Below are positions 54,701 through 63,401 of a stretch of 64,000 bases of DNA, piece by piece. Under the pieces are notes generated by a model. It was not told the DNA's origin and searched no databases. It was given only the letters and a program-made list of their open reading frames with translations. Within the stretch, counting starts at the first letter, position 1, and each line of letters begins with the position of its first letter. Position numbers and translations under genes: made by a program. Source of the DNA: JAJTFA01 sp051715425 (lineage in GTDB: Bacteria; Bacteroidota; Bacteroidia; UKL13-3); contig JBPXJS010000038.1 in assembly GCA_051715425.1 (NCBI GenBank), positions 1 through 64,000 on the forward strand, given 5' to 3'.

Positions 54701-57700
54701 AATGTAACTTTTGGTTTGCTAGTGCAGTATGGGCTTCCAAGCGGATGCATTTCGCCACCGTTAATTACCTGTAATGGTTTGTTTTTATGCGTACAGTTAG
54801 AAATGCTGATATTATCACATGCATAAACATCTGCATTGTCATCAATTACCATGGTACATACGCTAAGGAAACCATAAACCCTGGTAACCTGACCCGGATT
54901 TTCGGATTTATAATCGCGGCATTCCAGTGTATCATCAATTAATACTTCAGCTCCATCACGGCAGGTAAGATCACGGCAAGCTGCTTTAGGGAAACCGTTT
55001 AGTATGGTTACATTATGATTGGTTGAGATAACTACATCATCACAAATAGTTGGAACCCTTCCGATATCCCATGTTGAAGGATCATTCCAGTCTCCGTTTT
55101 TAGTTGAATATATGGTAATCTGCTCTACACCGATAGTTACGCTGCCGTTTACCGAACAACCATTTATATCTGTAACGGTATAAGTATAAACACCTGGAGC
55201 CAGACCACTAATTCCTAAAGTTGTTGCTCCGGTGCTCCATGAAATGGTATATGGAGCTTCTCCTCCTGAGATTGTTACCGAGGCCGCACCAGATGAAGCG
55301 ATACAGGTGGCATCCGTTTTAGCTGCCGTTGTGGTAAGAAGACTGCAGTTTACAGGTGGGCAATAATAATAAACAACCGTAACCGTATCAGAAGCCAGTG
55401 TTTGTTGGATAGATTTACTGTTACCTGTAGGGAACATGGCTGAAGTATTGGTATTGGTATAGGCAATAAATGAAACAGAATCAGTTCCGGTATAAGCATC
55501 TAAAATGGTTGGATTCGCAATTACAGTTGAGTCTGTTTTAGAGCTTGAATGCAAACCAAAATCACGACCGCTGGTTCCGGCATAATCAATCGTTCCGTCA
55601 AATCCGGTTGAGTAGAAGGAATCAACCAAAGAAACAGGAGTAATTCCATATAAAAAGCCCGGACCACCACAATTCATTACCCCGTCTGTTTGAATTCTTG
55701 CTAAACGAACAGTGCCAGGAGCCATATTACCGGTAATCTCTACTTTATTATGAGTGGTAAACTCTCCGGTGGTAATCACTTTAACGGCAACCAGTCTTCC
55801 CATGGTTGTATCAAACTGAGCTACTTTTCTTGTTTTAAGGTTGCTTCCGGCCCAATCAGTATAGTCTCTTGGGAAAATGGCCTTACGTGTAAGGGTAATT
55901 GGTGCTCTTACTGCATTACAGTTAGGCACTGCATCCATGCTTTTTTCAGGAGCAAGAACTACTACCGTTATATAAGATACATTGGTACATCCGCCAGCAT
56001 TGGTTACAGTAAGGGATACATTATATATACCGTAGGTAGAATAATTTTTCACCGGGTTTTGTAAAGTGGAGAATGTTCCATCACCAAAATCCCATGCAAA
56101 TGTTTCACCTGAAACAGATCCATAAGTCATAAACGAGAAACTGTTTCCGGTTAGCAGTTGTGAAGATGGTTGCGGAATAGCCAGATATCCGAAGGTAACC
56201 GGAGTTCCTGTGATGGTTATATTTTCATTGGCAATACAACCATTGGCATCTGTAACTGTTACCGTATATGAACCCGGATTTAGGTTAGTTAATGCAGCTG
56301 TTGTAACCTGTGGTGTGGTATTCCAACTAAATGTATATGGTGTAATACCACCACTTACTGAAGCTGTTATAGCACCGGTTTTTCCTGTGATACAATTGGC
56401 ATTAACCGGATTAATGGTTGCCACCAATTCTTCAGGTTCAGTAACTGTAACTTCAGCTGTATCTGTGCATCCGGTTTGATCTGTAACTATTACCTGATAT
56501 AGTCCCGCTTCAAGATTGGAAGCAGTTTGTGTGGTAGCGCTATTGCTCCAGAGGTAGGCATATGGTGCGTTTCCTCCTGTAGCATTAACACTGGCACCTC
56601 CTGTGTTTGTGCCAAAGCAGGTTGCTGAAGTAGAAGAGGTGGTTAAGGCCATGGTACCGCAACATGTTAAGAAGTTACCGGTAACATTTCCGTTATCGAA
56701 CTGCTGATTGATTAAGGTAAGGGCATTGTTTAAATCGCTGAAACTATATGATGATGCACAACCTCCTATTTTTTTGTTGGCTTCGTCTACAACCTGCTGC
56801 ACGGTCCAGCCTGCAAAAGTTCCGGTGGTGATAAAGGCATTTTTTAGCAAACTGTTTGTAGCAGAAAAACCTGGATCGGTTTCATCAAACACTATATTTA
56901 ATGTAGCAGCTACCAGTTGGCCAGCTAACACATTATTATATGTTCCGCCAGGATTAGACATAGAACCTAAAGGTAATGCCGAAGCTGTGCTGCCCGATGG
57001 AAGGAAATTGGTAACCGCTTGCGCACTGCTAAGGTTTAATGTATTTGTGCAACCTATTGATAATCCTGAAGGGAACGCAGCCGCAAAATGTGCATGCAGA
57101 TACGTTCCCGGATTATTGCCGGAAGGAGAAGCCCCCCACCCACCTTGAGTTTGGGTACGATAACCCGAACAAGTAGATGGCGGTTGCGATATAGAAATTT
57201 CTGAAGTGGTGTTGCAGCCATTGGCATCTGTTACTGTTACTGTGTAAACTCCTGCCATCAGATTAGAGATGGTAGCTGTTGTTTGGCTGGTATTCCACAG
57301 ATAAGTATAGGGAGATGTGCCTCCTGAAGCTGTTACTGTAGCAGAGCCATTATTACCTCCCGACACTGTAACATTTGTTGTGGTGGCAGATGCACTCAGC
57401 TCGGCTGATGGTGCTGTAATAATAACCTGCAGAGACTTGGTACAGCCGTTTGCATCTTTTACGTGAAATGTATATGTACCTTCTGTTAGGTTATTGAAAG
57501 TATTGCTGGTTTGATACGTATTGTCATTCATTGACCATTCGTAAGCACCAGTTCCTCCGGTTGCAGAAAGGCTAACCGATCCATTACCTGCGCCAAAGCA
57601 GGTAACATTGTGTTGTGCAGAAAGTGTGATTGCTAAATCAGCTGTTGGTTGACCAACTGTTGCACTTGCCGTTGCAGTACATCCATTAATATCGCTTACG

Positions 57701-60700
57701 GTTACTGAGTATGTACCTGCACCTACACCGCTAATGGTTGAGGTGGTAGCTGTATTACTCCATGCATAAGTATATGGTGAAGTTCCTCCGGTTGCAGTTA
57801 CTGTGGCTGAACCTGTATTTGCTCCAAAACATCCGGCATTGGTTGATGTAGCCGATGCTGATGGTACAGGATTAATAATGATTCCTATAATATTAGATTC
57901 TCCCGGCATTTGGGTACAACCCGATCTTCTTGCACAACGGATATAATAGGTTGTTTGGCTTATCATTCCCGGATCGTAGCTTGCTCCGTTGGCTCCTGAG
58001 ATTGGCGACCAGTGTGGGTTACCAACTGTGTTTGGTACATTAACACTTGATTTTAACCATTGGTATTGCAAAGTGCCTAAGCCTCCTGATGGCAATGTTA
58101 CACTTGTTAAAGCGGCCGGATCAAAAGGACCACAATTGCTTTGTCCATTTCCAATAGTACCTCCGGCTGTTACATTACAGCAAGCTACTGTGGTAATGGT
58201 TACTGTATTGGTTGATACGCAACTGTTGGCATCCGTTACTGTTAAGGTATAAGTGCCCGCGGCTAAGCCACTTGCTGTTGCTGCAGTTGATCCGTTGCTC
58301 CAGGAATAAGTATATGGTGAAGTGCCTCCGCTTACATTGGCTGTTGAACTGCCAAGGTTATTATTGCTGCATGTGCCGTTGGTGGTATTAAAGCTTACAG
58401 ATAATGCGGCTGTTGGTTGACCAACTGTTGCAGTGGCTGTTGCCGTACAACCATTGATATCGCTTACTGTTACTGAATATGTTCCTGCACCTACTCCACT
58501 AATAGTTGATGTGGTAGCTGTATTACTCCATGCATAAGTATATGGTGAAGTTCCTCCGGTTGCAGTTACTGTTGCTGTACCTGTGTTTGCTCCAAAACAT
58601 CCGGCATTGGTTGATGTTGCCGATGCTGATGGTACCGGATTAATAATGATTCCTATAATATTAGATTCTCCCGGCATTTGGGTACAACCCGATCTTCTTG
58701 CACAACGGATATAATAGGTTGTTTGACTTATCATTCCCGGATCGTAGGTTGCTCCATTGGCTCCAGAGATTGGCGACCAGTGTGGGTTACCTACTGTGTT
58801 TGGTACATTTACACTTGATTGCAACCATTGGTATTGCAAAGTGCCTAAGCCTCCTGATGGCAATGTTACACTTGTTAAGGCTGCAGGATCAAAAGGACCG
58901 CAATTGCTTTGGCCATTTCCAATAGTACCTCCTGCTGTTACATTACAGCAAGCTACTGTGGTAATGGTTACTGTATTGGTTGATACGCAACTGTTGGCAT
59001 CAGTTACTGTTAAAGTATAAGTTCCGGCTGCTAAGCCACTTGCAGTTGAAGCAGTAGATCCGCTGCTCCAGGCATAAGTATATGGTGAAGTTCCTCCGCT
59101 TACATTTGCTGTAGAACTGCCAAGGTTATTATTGCTGCAGGTTCCGTTGGTCGTATTAAAGCTTACAGCAAGAGCTGCCGCAGGTTGGCCAACAACCGTA
59201 CTTGTGGTTGCAGTACAACCATTGTTATCACTAACGGTTACTGAATATGTACCCGCACCTACACCACTAATGGTTGATGTGGTAGCTGTATTACTCCATG
59301 CATAGGTATAAGGTGAAGTTCCTCCGGAAGCAGTTACTGCAGCTGAACCGGTGTTTGCTCCAAAACATCCGGCATTAATAACAGAAGAAACAGAGGCCGA
59401 TAATGCGGAAGATGGTTGAGATATAGTAAGGGGATATGTTTTGATACAACCTTTTGAATCTTTTGCTTTGAAAGTGTAGTTACCAGCGGCTAAACCGGTG
59501 AAAGTAGAACTGCTTAAATAATTAACCCCGTCTCTTGACCAGGTATAAGGACCGACACCTCCGCTTGCTGCCAAAGTAACGCTGCCATTAGAACCTCCAA
59601 AACAATTGATATTGTTTTGTGAGGTAACAGAAATAGTAATATCGGCTGACGGTTGAGTAACAGTAACCACTTTTGTGGTTGTACATCCAATGGTAGACTT
59701 AACAGTAAAGGTATATGTTCCTGCGGCCAGGCCTGAGAATGTAGAACTGCTTTGGAAATTAATTCCATCTTTTGACCAGGTGTAAGGACCAGTACAACCT
59801 CCAGCTGACAGCGTAACACTGCCGGTGGAAGCTCCAAAACAATTTACATTTTGCTGAGATGTTACAGAAATTGATGCTGCTGAAGGCTCAGTTATGGTAG
59901 CAGATTTTGTTTTGGTGCAACCTTTTGAGTCCTTCACTGTAAATGTATAACTGCCGGCAGTAAGGTTATTAAATGTTGCTGAGCTTTGGAAATTGATACC
60001 ATCCTTAGACCATGTATATGGAGATGTGCCTCCCGAGGCGGAGAGGGTAATCACTCCGTTGTTTCCTCCATTACAGGTAACATTTGTTTGCGAACCAATT
60101 GAAAGCGATATAGCCGAGGGTTGGGTAATGCTCACACTTTTTGTTTTTGTGCAATTACTGGCATCCTTTACGGTGATGGTATAACTTCCTGCTGTAAGGT
60201 TATTAAATGTATTTCCTGATTGAAAATTTACCCCATCCTTAGACCATGTATAAGGGCTTGTTCCTCCGGTAGCACTTAAGGTTACAGTACCTGTATTGCC
60301 GCCAGAGCAATCTACATTAGTTTGAGAACTTATGCTAACAGCAAGCACTGCAGGTTCAGTGATGGTTATATTTATTGACTTCACGCAACCTTTGCTGTCT
60401 TTTACCCTGAAAGAATAATTACCTGCGCATAAGCTTCCAAAGGTAGAACTGCTTTGAAAGTTAACGCCATCTTTAGACCAGGAGTAAGGGCTTGTTCCAC
60501 CGGTGGCACTTAAGGTTACGCTGCCATTGGTAACACCATTGCATGAGATATTTATTTGTGAAGAAACCGAAATAACAACCTGAGATGCCGGTTGAGAAAC
60601 GGTAACATTCTTGGTGCTAATGCATCCATTGGCTGTTTTCACATAGAATGTATAATTTCCTGCAGCCAATCCGCTAAATGTTGAACTGCTCTGATAGGTT

Positions 60701-61884
60701 GTGCCATTTTTCGACCAGGTATAAGGTCCTGCACAACCATTAGCAGAAAGGGTAACGCTACCGGTACTTTCTCCAAAACACTGAACGTTTGATATAGAAC
60801 CTACAGAAATATTAACAGATGATGGCTGATCAATAGTAACCGATTTGGTTTTGGTACAGCCTTTTGAATCTTTCGCTGTAAAAGTATAAGAACCTGCAGT
60901 CAGATTGGTAAATGTGGAACTGCTTTGAAAGTTAACGCCATCTTTTGACCATGTGAATGGAGAGGTACCACCCGAAGCAGAAAGTGTAGCACTTCCATTA
61001 TTTCCGCCATTACAGGTAACATCTGTTTGTGAACTTACAGAAACAGAAATTGCGCCTGGTGCTGTAATGGTAACACTTGTTGTTGCGGTTTGTAAAGTGG
61101 CATCTGAGACAGTTACGGTGTATGTTCCGGCACATAAATTAGTTAAATCTTTAGTTGTTGCTCCATTACTCCAAGAGTAAGTGTATGGGCTTGTTCCACC
61201 GCTAACAGTTAATGTGATTGATCCGTTTGTACCACCATTACATGTTACATTTACGGCTGATGCACTAATTACAGGAGGATCCGGACAAACCAATTTTCCA
61301 AGATTAGTTGTTCCGTTATCATAATTTTCATTGATGGCTGAAGCTGTTGTATTTACCTGAGAAGGGGTGTATGCTGTAGAAAGTCCGCCAACAACATTGT
61401 TTGCAATGGTTAAAAACTGCTGAACACTCATGCCGTTGAACGGAGAACTGGATATATTGATAATCTGATTTTTTAATAACGTAGGCGAAGAAGAGAAATT
61501 AGGGTCGTATTGGTCAAATCCAACATTTAAGGTTAATGCCACCAATTGCCCGGCCAAAACACCTGCAGGGGAAGATGTTGGATCCACCTGATTAGAAGTA
61601 AGAACTCCGGCCGTTCCGCCTGCTGGCAAAAAGTTATTTACCTTACTGGCTGTGGTTAACTTAAGCGTTTTCCCGCCCGATGCACCTATTACTAAACCAC
61701 TTGGGAATGCCAAACTGAACTTTGCATCACGGTATGTTCCCGGATTATTACCTGAGGCATTTGCACCCCAGCCACCCTGAGTTTGGGTGCGGAATCCCCC
61801 GCTAACGCATTGAGCCGTAGAGGAATTGACCCATACTGCAAGCAGGAATAACGTGGTAAGCAGTCGATTTAAAAATAGTTTCAT
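51796..61884 (-). CDS. Giant SprB-repeat adhesin with T9SS tail (3362 aa)
   Basis: Signal peptide (MKLFLNRLLTTLFLLAVWVNSSTAQ), then: domain A1 (about 27-200, 'FRTQTQGGWGANASGNNPGT'); a row of SprB-type repeats of about 75 residues ('VTCNGGNNGSATLSASGGTS', 'GSYTFTAKDSKGCTKTKSV'), roughly 18 in all; two near-identical inserts with 'GLGTLQYQWL' (about 975-1080 and 1231-1337); domain A2, a second copy of A1 (about 1570-1740, 'YRTQTQGGWGASPSGNNPGT'); two more repeats; a PKD domain (about 1900-1980, 'FAWDFGDGTFSTLQNP'); a last SprB repeat; a 'NGDWNDPSTWDIGRVP' beta-rich region; the 'ERYIPGGSSRRRYRFLS' module; and a T9SS type-A tail (about 3280-3362). SprB is the mobile gliding adhesin of Flavobacterium; this one could serve gliding, attachment or biofilm. 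It is transcribed alone. Confidence 0.9.
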   Translation of the reverse strand: MKLFLNRLLTTLFLLAVWVNSSTAQCVSGGFRTQTQGGWGANASGNNPGTYRDAKFSLAFPSGLVIGASGGKTLKLTTASKVNNFLPAGGTAGVLTSNQVDPTSSPAGVLAGQLVALTLNVGFDQYDPNFSSSPTLLKNQIINISSSPFNGMSVQQFLTIANNVVGGLSTAYTPSQVNTTASAINENYDNGTTNLGKLVCPDPPVISASAVNVTCNGGTNGSITLTVSGGTSPYTYSWSNGATTKDLTNLCAGTYTVTVSDATLQTATTSVTITAPGAISVSVSSQTDVTCNGGNNGSATLSASGGTSPFTWSKDGVNFQSSSTFTNLTAGSYTFTAKDSKGCTKTKSVTIDQPSSVNISVGSISNVQCFGESTGSVTLSANGCAGPYTWSKNGTTYQSSSTFSGLAAGNYTFYVKTANGCISTKNVTVSQPASQVVISVSSQINISCNGVTNGSVTLSATGGTSPYSWSKDGVNFQSSSTFGSLCAGNYSFRVKDSKGCVKSINITITEPAVLAVSISSQTNVDCSGGNTGTVTLSATGGTSPYTWSKDGVNFQSGNTFNNLTAGSYTITVKDASNCTKTKSVSITQPSAISLSIGSQTNVTCNGGNNGVITLSASGGTSPYTWSKDGINFQSSATFNNLTAGSYTFTVKDSKGCTKTKSATITEPSAASISVTSQQNVNCFGASTGSVTLSAGGCTGPYTWSKDGINFQSSSTFSGLAAGTYTFTVKSTIGCTTTKVVTVTQPSADITISVTSQNNINCFGGSNGSVTLAASGGVGPYTWSRDGVNYLSSSTFTGLAAGNYTFKAKDSKGCIKTYPLTISQPSSALSASVSSVINAGCFGANTGSAAVTASGGTSPYTYAWSNTATTSTISGVGAGTYSVTVSDNNGCTATTSTVVGQPAAALAVSFNTTNGTCSNNNLGSSTANVSGGTSPYTYAWSSGSTASTASGLAAGTYTLTVTDANSCVSTNTVTITTVACCNVTAGGTIGNGQSNCGPFDPAALTSVTLPSGGLGTLQYQWLQSSVNVPNTVGNPHWSPISGANGATYDPGMISQTTYYIRCARRSGCTQMPGESNIIGIIINPVPSASATSTNAGCFGANTGTATVTATGGTSPYTYAWSNTATTSTISGVGAGTYSVTVSDINGCTATATATVGQPTAALSVSFNTTNGTCSNNNLGSSTANVSGGTSPYTYSWSNGSTAATASGLAAGTYTLTVTDANSCVSTNTVTITTVACCNVTAGGTIGNGQSNCGPFDPAALTSVTLPSGGLGTLQYQWLKSSVNVPNTVGNPHWSPISGANGASYDPGMISQTTYYIRCARRSGCTQMPGESNIIGIIINPVPSASATSTNAGCFGANTGSATVTATGGTSPYTYAWSNTATTSTISGVGAGTYSVTVSDINGCTATASATVGQPTADLAITLSAQHNVTCFGAGNGSVSLSATGGTGAYEWSMNDNTYQTSNTFNNLTEGTYTFHVKDANGCTKSLQVIITAPSAELSASATTTNVTVSGGNNGSATVTASGGTSPYTYLWNTSQTTATISNLMAGVYTVTVTDANGCNTTSEISISQPPSTCSGYRTQTQGGWGASPSGNNPGTYLHAHFAAAFPSGLSIGCTNTLNLSSAQAVTNFLPSGSTASALPLGSMSNPGGTYNNVLAGQLVAATLNIVFDETDPGFSATNSLLKNAFITTGTFAGWTVQQVVDEANKKIGGCASSYSFSDLNNALTLINQQFDNGNVTGNFLTCCGTMALTTSSTSATCFGTNTGGASVNATGGNAPYAYLWSNSATTQTASNLEAGLYQVIVTDQTGCTDTAEVTVTEPEELVATINPVNANCITGKTGAITASVSGGITPYTFSWNTTPQVTTAALTNLNPGSYTVTVTDANGCIANENITITGTPVTFGYLAIPQPSSQLLTGNSFSFMTYGSVSGETFAWDFGDGTFSTLQNPVKNYSTYGIYNVSLTVTNAGGCTNVSYITVVVLAPEKSMDAVPNCNAVRAPITLTRKAIFPRDYTDWAGSNLKTRKVAQFDTTMGRLVAVKVITTGEFTTHNKVEITGNMAPGTVRLARIQTDGVMNCGGPGFLYGITPVSLVDSFYSTGFDGTIDYAGTSGRDFGLHSSSKTDSTVIANPTILDAYTGTDSVSFIAYTNTNTSAMFPTGNSKSIQQTLASDTVTVVYYYCPPVNCSLLTTTAAKTDATCIASSGAASVTISGGEAPYTISWSTGATTLGISGLAPGVYTYTVTDINGCSVNGSVTIGVEQITIYSTKNGDWNDPSTWDIGRVPTICDDVVISTNHNVTILNGFPKAACRDLTCRDGAEVLIDDTLECRDYKSENPGQVTRVYGFLSVCTMVIDDNADVYACDNISISNCTHKNKPLQVINGGEMHPLGSPYCTSKPKVTFNNDSTDIDLSDVCNAIDVQNMEIIYGYVTMPPCLTIHGEVTVQPGGDVLGFEPTWAPTSSLVMNRIYTFEGTGTSTILWPNGNTNVPRTITMTSNVTVTAPKHIINRINVIDSNVTGAGFIQITDNAMVYICGGTFSSPPAYGNNVTTQYCDVQPGNPPAIIGENMPPGGFTGDLIISTNVQLGENIQVAGNVIVNSTGILHDSVYNFTTAQSVLVDSGAVVYVSKSGGLTGSGSLFGNIPSSISCGSTVVYVADSGNQQIDPRMDYGTVVLDGTAPKTFQSADYGICGDLTITESSGSVDMPQESNIILAGNVDQTVSTAQPAVVFDITATGTGTKEISGQVTVTGTLQVDSGVTVITGNQLTLVSRPGVDAIVGPLLNGADILGTICWERYIPGGSSRRRYRFLSMPIWGQTFKDAWQDDIFITGPGTGGTPCAYNTTDTISMTQNSNGFDRNETGANTIFMWSELTGTWNTIQSAYDTIHPLSAYRTYVRGARYVEGCLLLTLMPDSVSATLIDACGPLVKFDQTVNLTRTVGTGNGWNYVSNPYPCPIDWNHPEWVASRAGIIDPTLWIFDPATNAYTSWHPVAGGTNGGTNIIGKDQSIFVRALQAGSMTFRENYKIDTLRAGFFGKTNPTALNRLAIKLTGAETKDEAVVYMNTYATHNYNPELDGFKLGYEEGSIAVSKKGMPSEKLTFAAIPVVGKSDTVALFTNLGALNASFTLSFDGFANISGYTYYLRDKYSNTTQLINAKNTTYEFGVDMAKDGSSLENRFELIIVKTATVPVAMAELKAVKNGNQVNVVWATSAEKNNSHFVVEFSSDAINFTELGSVKGAGNSSKLTSYLFTHANPVNGINYYRLRQVSFDGSFTTSAVVSVDMSVKSVQTSDLTVFPVPASNQITVQFSGTIVAKNVTLSIVDLLGRTIIEKSTAINANKVSLDIQSLKPGAYMVTVNEGTGSVKQVKFIKE
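57641..59176 (-). repeat. Two tandem 768-bp units inside the giant adhesin gene
   Basis: Units 57641-58408 and 58409-59176 are near-identical (many stretches of over 50 nt match, with scattered single changes) and each encodes 256 residues: two SprB repeats plus the 'GLGTLQYQWL' insert. A third, partial copy of one SprB repeat continues at 59177 to about 59400 in the same 768-bp register. The period is an exact multiple of three, so the frame is kept. High identity points to recent duplication or gene conversion. Confidence 0.9.
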
Positions 61885-62292
61885 ATCTTATATTTTATGA
61901 GAATAAATTATTCGTGATTCTTCTTGCTAAATAATAACAATAAAACCGGCCTCTTCCGTTAATTTATTCCAGTGTCATTAATATTATTCTAATGCACTTG
62001 AAAGTCTTACGAGCAGTAGTAAAAAAATATGAAAAAAAATTGCGACATATTTACGCGCAAATAACTGACTACCTGATAATTAAATAACTTAAAAATATTT
62101 AAAATATAGCCTACACAACCTCATCAATAGTGCCAGGCTGCGTAAAAAACAAAATGAGCTTGCCCATTTTAAAAACAAATGGGGCATTATTTTAATCTCC
62201 TGTTTGGTTCTTTTAAACGTTTAATCTGATCATTATACATAAAAAAAGACCTGCTTGCGGGCAGGTCTTTTAAAGCGGCAACAAAGCGCGAA
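61885..62292. other. AT-rich spacer upstream of the giant adhesin gene
   Basis: It contains the terminator of the universal stress gene (62241-62271). The remaining 350 nt is AT-rich; I find no full TAnnTTTG box on the minus strand near the adhesin start and no gene or RNA. Confidence 0.45.
62241..62271 (-). terminator. Terminator after universal stress gene
   Basis: AAAAGACCTGC (62244-62254) pairs with GCAGGTCTTTT (62261-62271), 11 bp with a 6-nt loop; on the minus strand a run of seven T (62241-62247) overlaps and follows the stem. Confidence 0.88.
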
Positions 62293-63117
62293 TTATTTAT
62301 TCAAAACCAATAAAGGTACTTTGGTATGATAGGTCATTTTTTTACTTAAGCTTCTGTGAAACAAACGATCAAACCAATTCCGGTTATGTTTTGCCAAAAC
62401 AACCATATCCACACCTTTTTCATCAATATATTTATTTATTGCATCTGTTGTTTCCACCTTGTCCATATTCACTATGGTAATATCCGGATAACTGATATTT
62501 TCCTTATTCCTGTTAAAGAAGTTTTTCTCTGCGTCAAAATACATATCAAATTCGGTCCTCACATGCAATACTGTAATTTTTGCCTTATACAAATCTGCAA
62601 AATAGATTAAACGTGCAACCGAAGGAAATTCAGGTTCATTATAATCCGTTGAGTATAAAATATGCCTAAAATCAGTGTGTTTTGCTGAAGGCGGAATGAC
62701 AAAAACAGGAATTTCTGATTTGCCAACAACTGATGCGGCATTGCTGCCTATTAATATTTCCTGCAAACCACTGGCTCCGGTTGTACCCATTACAATCAGG
62801 TCAATTTCATTCTTGTTCACGAAAGATTGGATTTCATCATTTACAAAGCCCATTGTTGCATGCAGCTTATACCTGATCCCGGAAGTTTTTAGTATATCCG
62901 ATTCAATCTTTGCCAACCCTTCTGTGGAAGCCTTATCAATCTCATCAAGATATATCTGATAAGTTTCTGCCGGGAAAGTGGCATCCATTACGGGAATATG
63001 TTTTACATGTAAAATATGCGCCACCGCACCTGTTTTGCGGCACAAATCAACTGCAAAATCAAGTGCATTGTTTGCCACCTCGGAAAAGTCTGTTGGAATA
63101 AGAATATTGGTTATCAT
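62293..63117 (-). CDS. Universal stress protein, tandem UspA domains
   Basis: 274 residues made of two UspA folds. Domain 1 (1-145) has 'NILIPTDFSEVANNALDFAV' and the ATP-binding loop 'MGTTGASGLQEILIGSNAASVV' (G2xG9xGS form). Domain 2 (about 150-274) keeps 'HILYSTDY' at its start, but its loop is changed to 'AKHNRNWFDRLFHRSLSKKM', so it probably does not bind ATP. Such tandem proteins help in stress survival, with details unknown. It ends at its own terminator. Confidence 0.9.
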   Translation of the reverse strand: MITNILIPTDFSEVANNALDFAVDLCRKTGAVAHILHVKHIPVMDATFPAETYQIYLDEIDKASTEGLAKIESDILKTSGIRYKLHATMGFVNDEIQSFVNKNEIDLIVMGTTGASGLQEILIGSNAASVVGKSEIPVFVIPPSAKHTDFRHILYSTDYNEPEFPSVARLIYFADLYKAKITVLHVRTEFDMYFDAEKNFFNRNKENISYPDITIVNMDKVETTDAINKYIDEKGVDMVVLAKHNRNWFDRLFHRSLSKKMTYHTKVPLLVLNK

Positions 63118-63401
63118 AAGTGTTACCTTTAGCTTTCAAATAAAGGATTTTTCTGTTTATTTAATGTTAAGAGATACGAATCATTTTGCTTTGTCTGTCT
63201 GTCGTTTCATGTAATTTCTCTTACGAGAAAAAGATTAAAAAACCGGTCTCCTAAACATGCCACAAACTGAGGGTAAATTTCATAAGGAGTTTTTTTAGTC
63301 CTTATCATGATTGTTACCTCCTGCTTTTATTGAGACAAACAAATTTGACCAATTAAAGGACGAAAAACTATGATTTGTGTCAGTATGTGGGTGAATTCAA
63401 C
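63118..63401. other. Spacer between rlmN and the universal stress gene
   Basis: It holds an inverted repeat, ATAAGGA (63282-63288) and TCCTTAT (63299-63305), with a T run in the loop rather than after the stem, so it is not a standard terminator. No gene is seen. Confidence 0.4.

Noticed and set aside
56708..57148. 146-residue open frame on the plus strand
   Set aside because: Antisense to domain A2 of the giant adhesin; it and several other plus-strand frames across the array are by-products of the repeats.
57641..61260. Regular repeats suggestive of a CRISPR array
   Set aside because: The repeats are in frame, encode SprB domains of about 75 residues and have no constant spacer-repeat layout.
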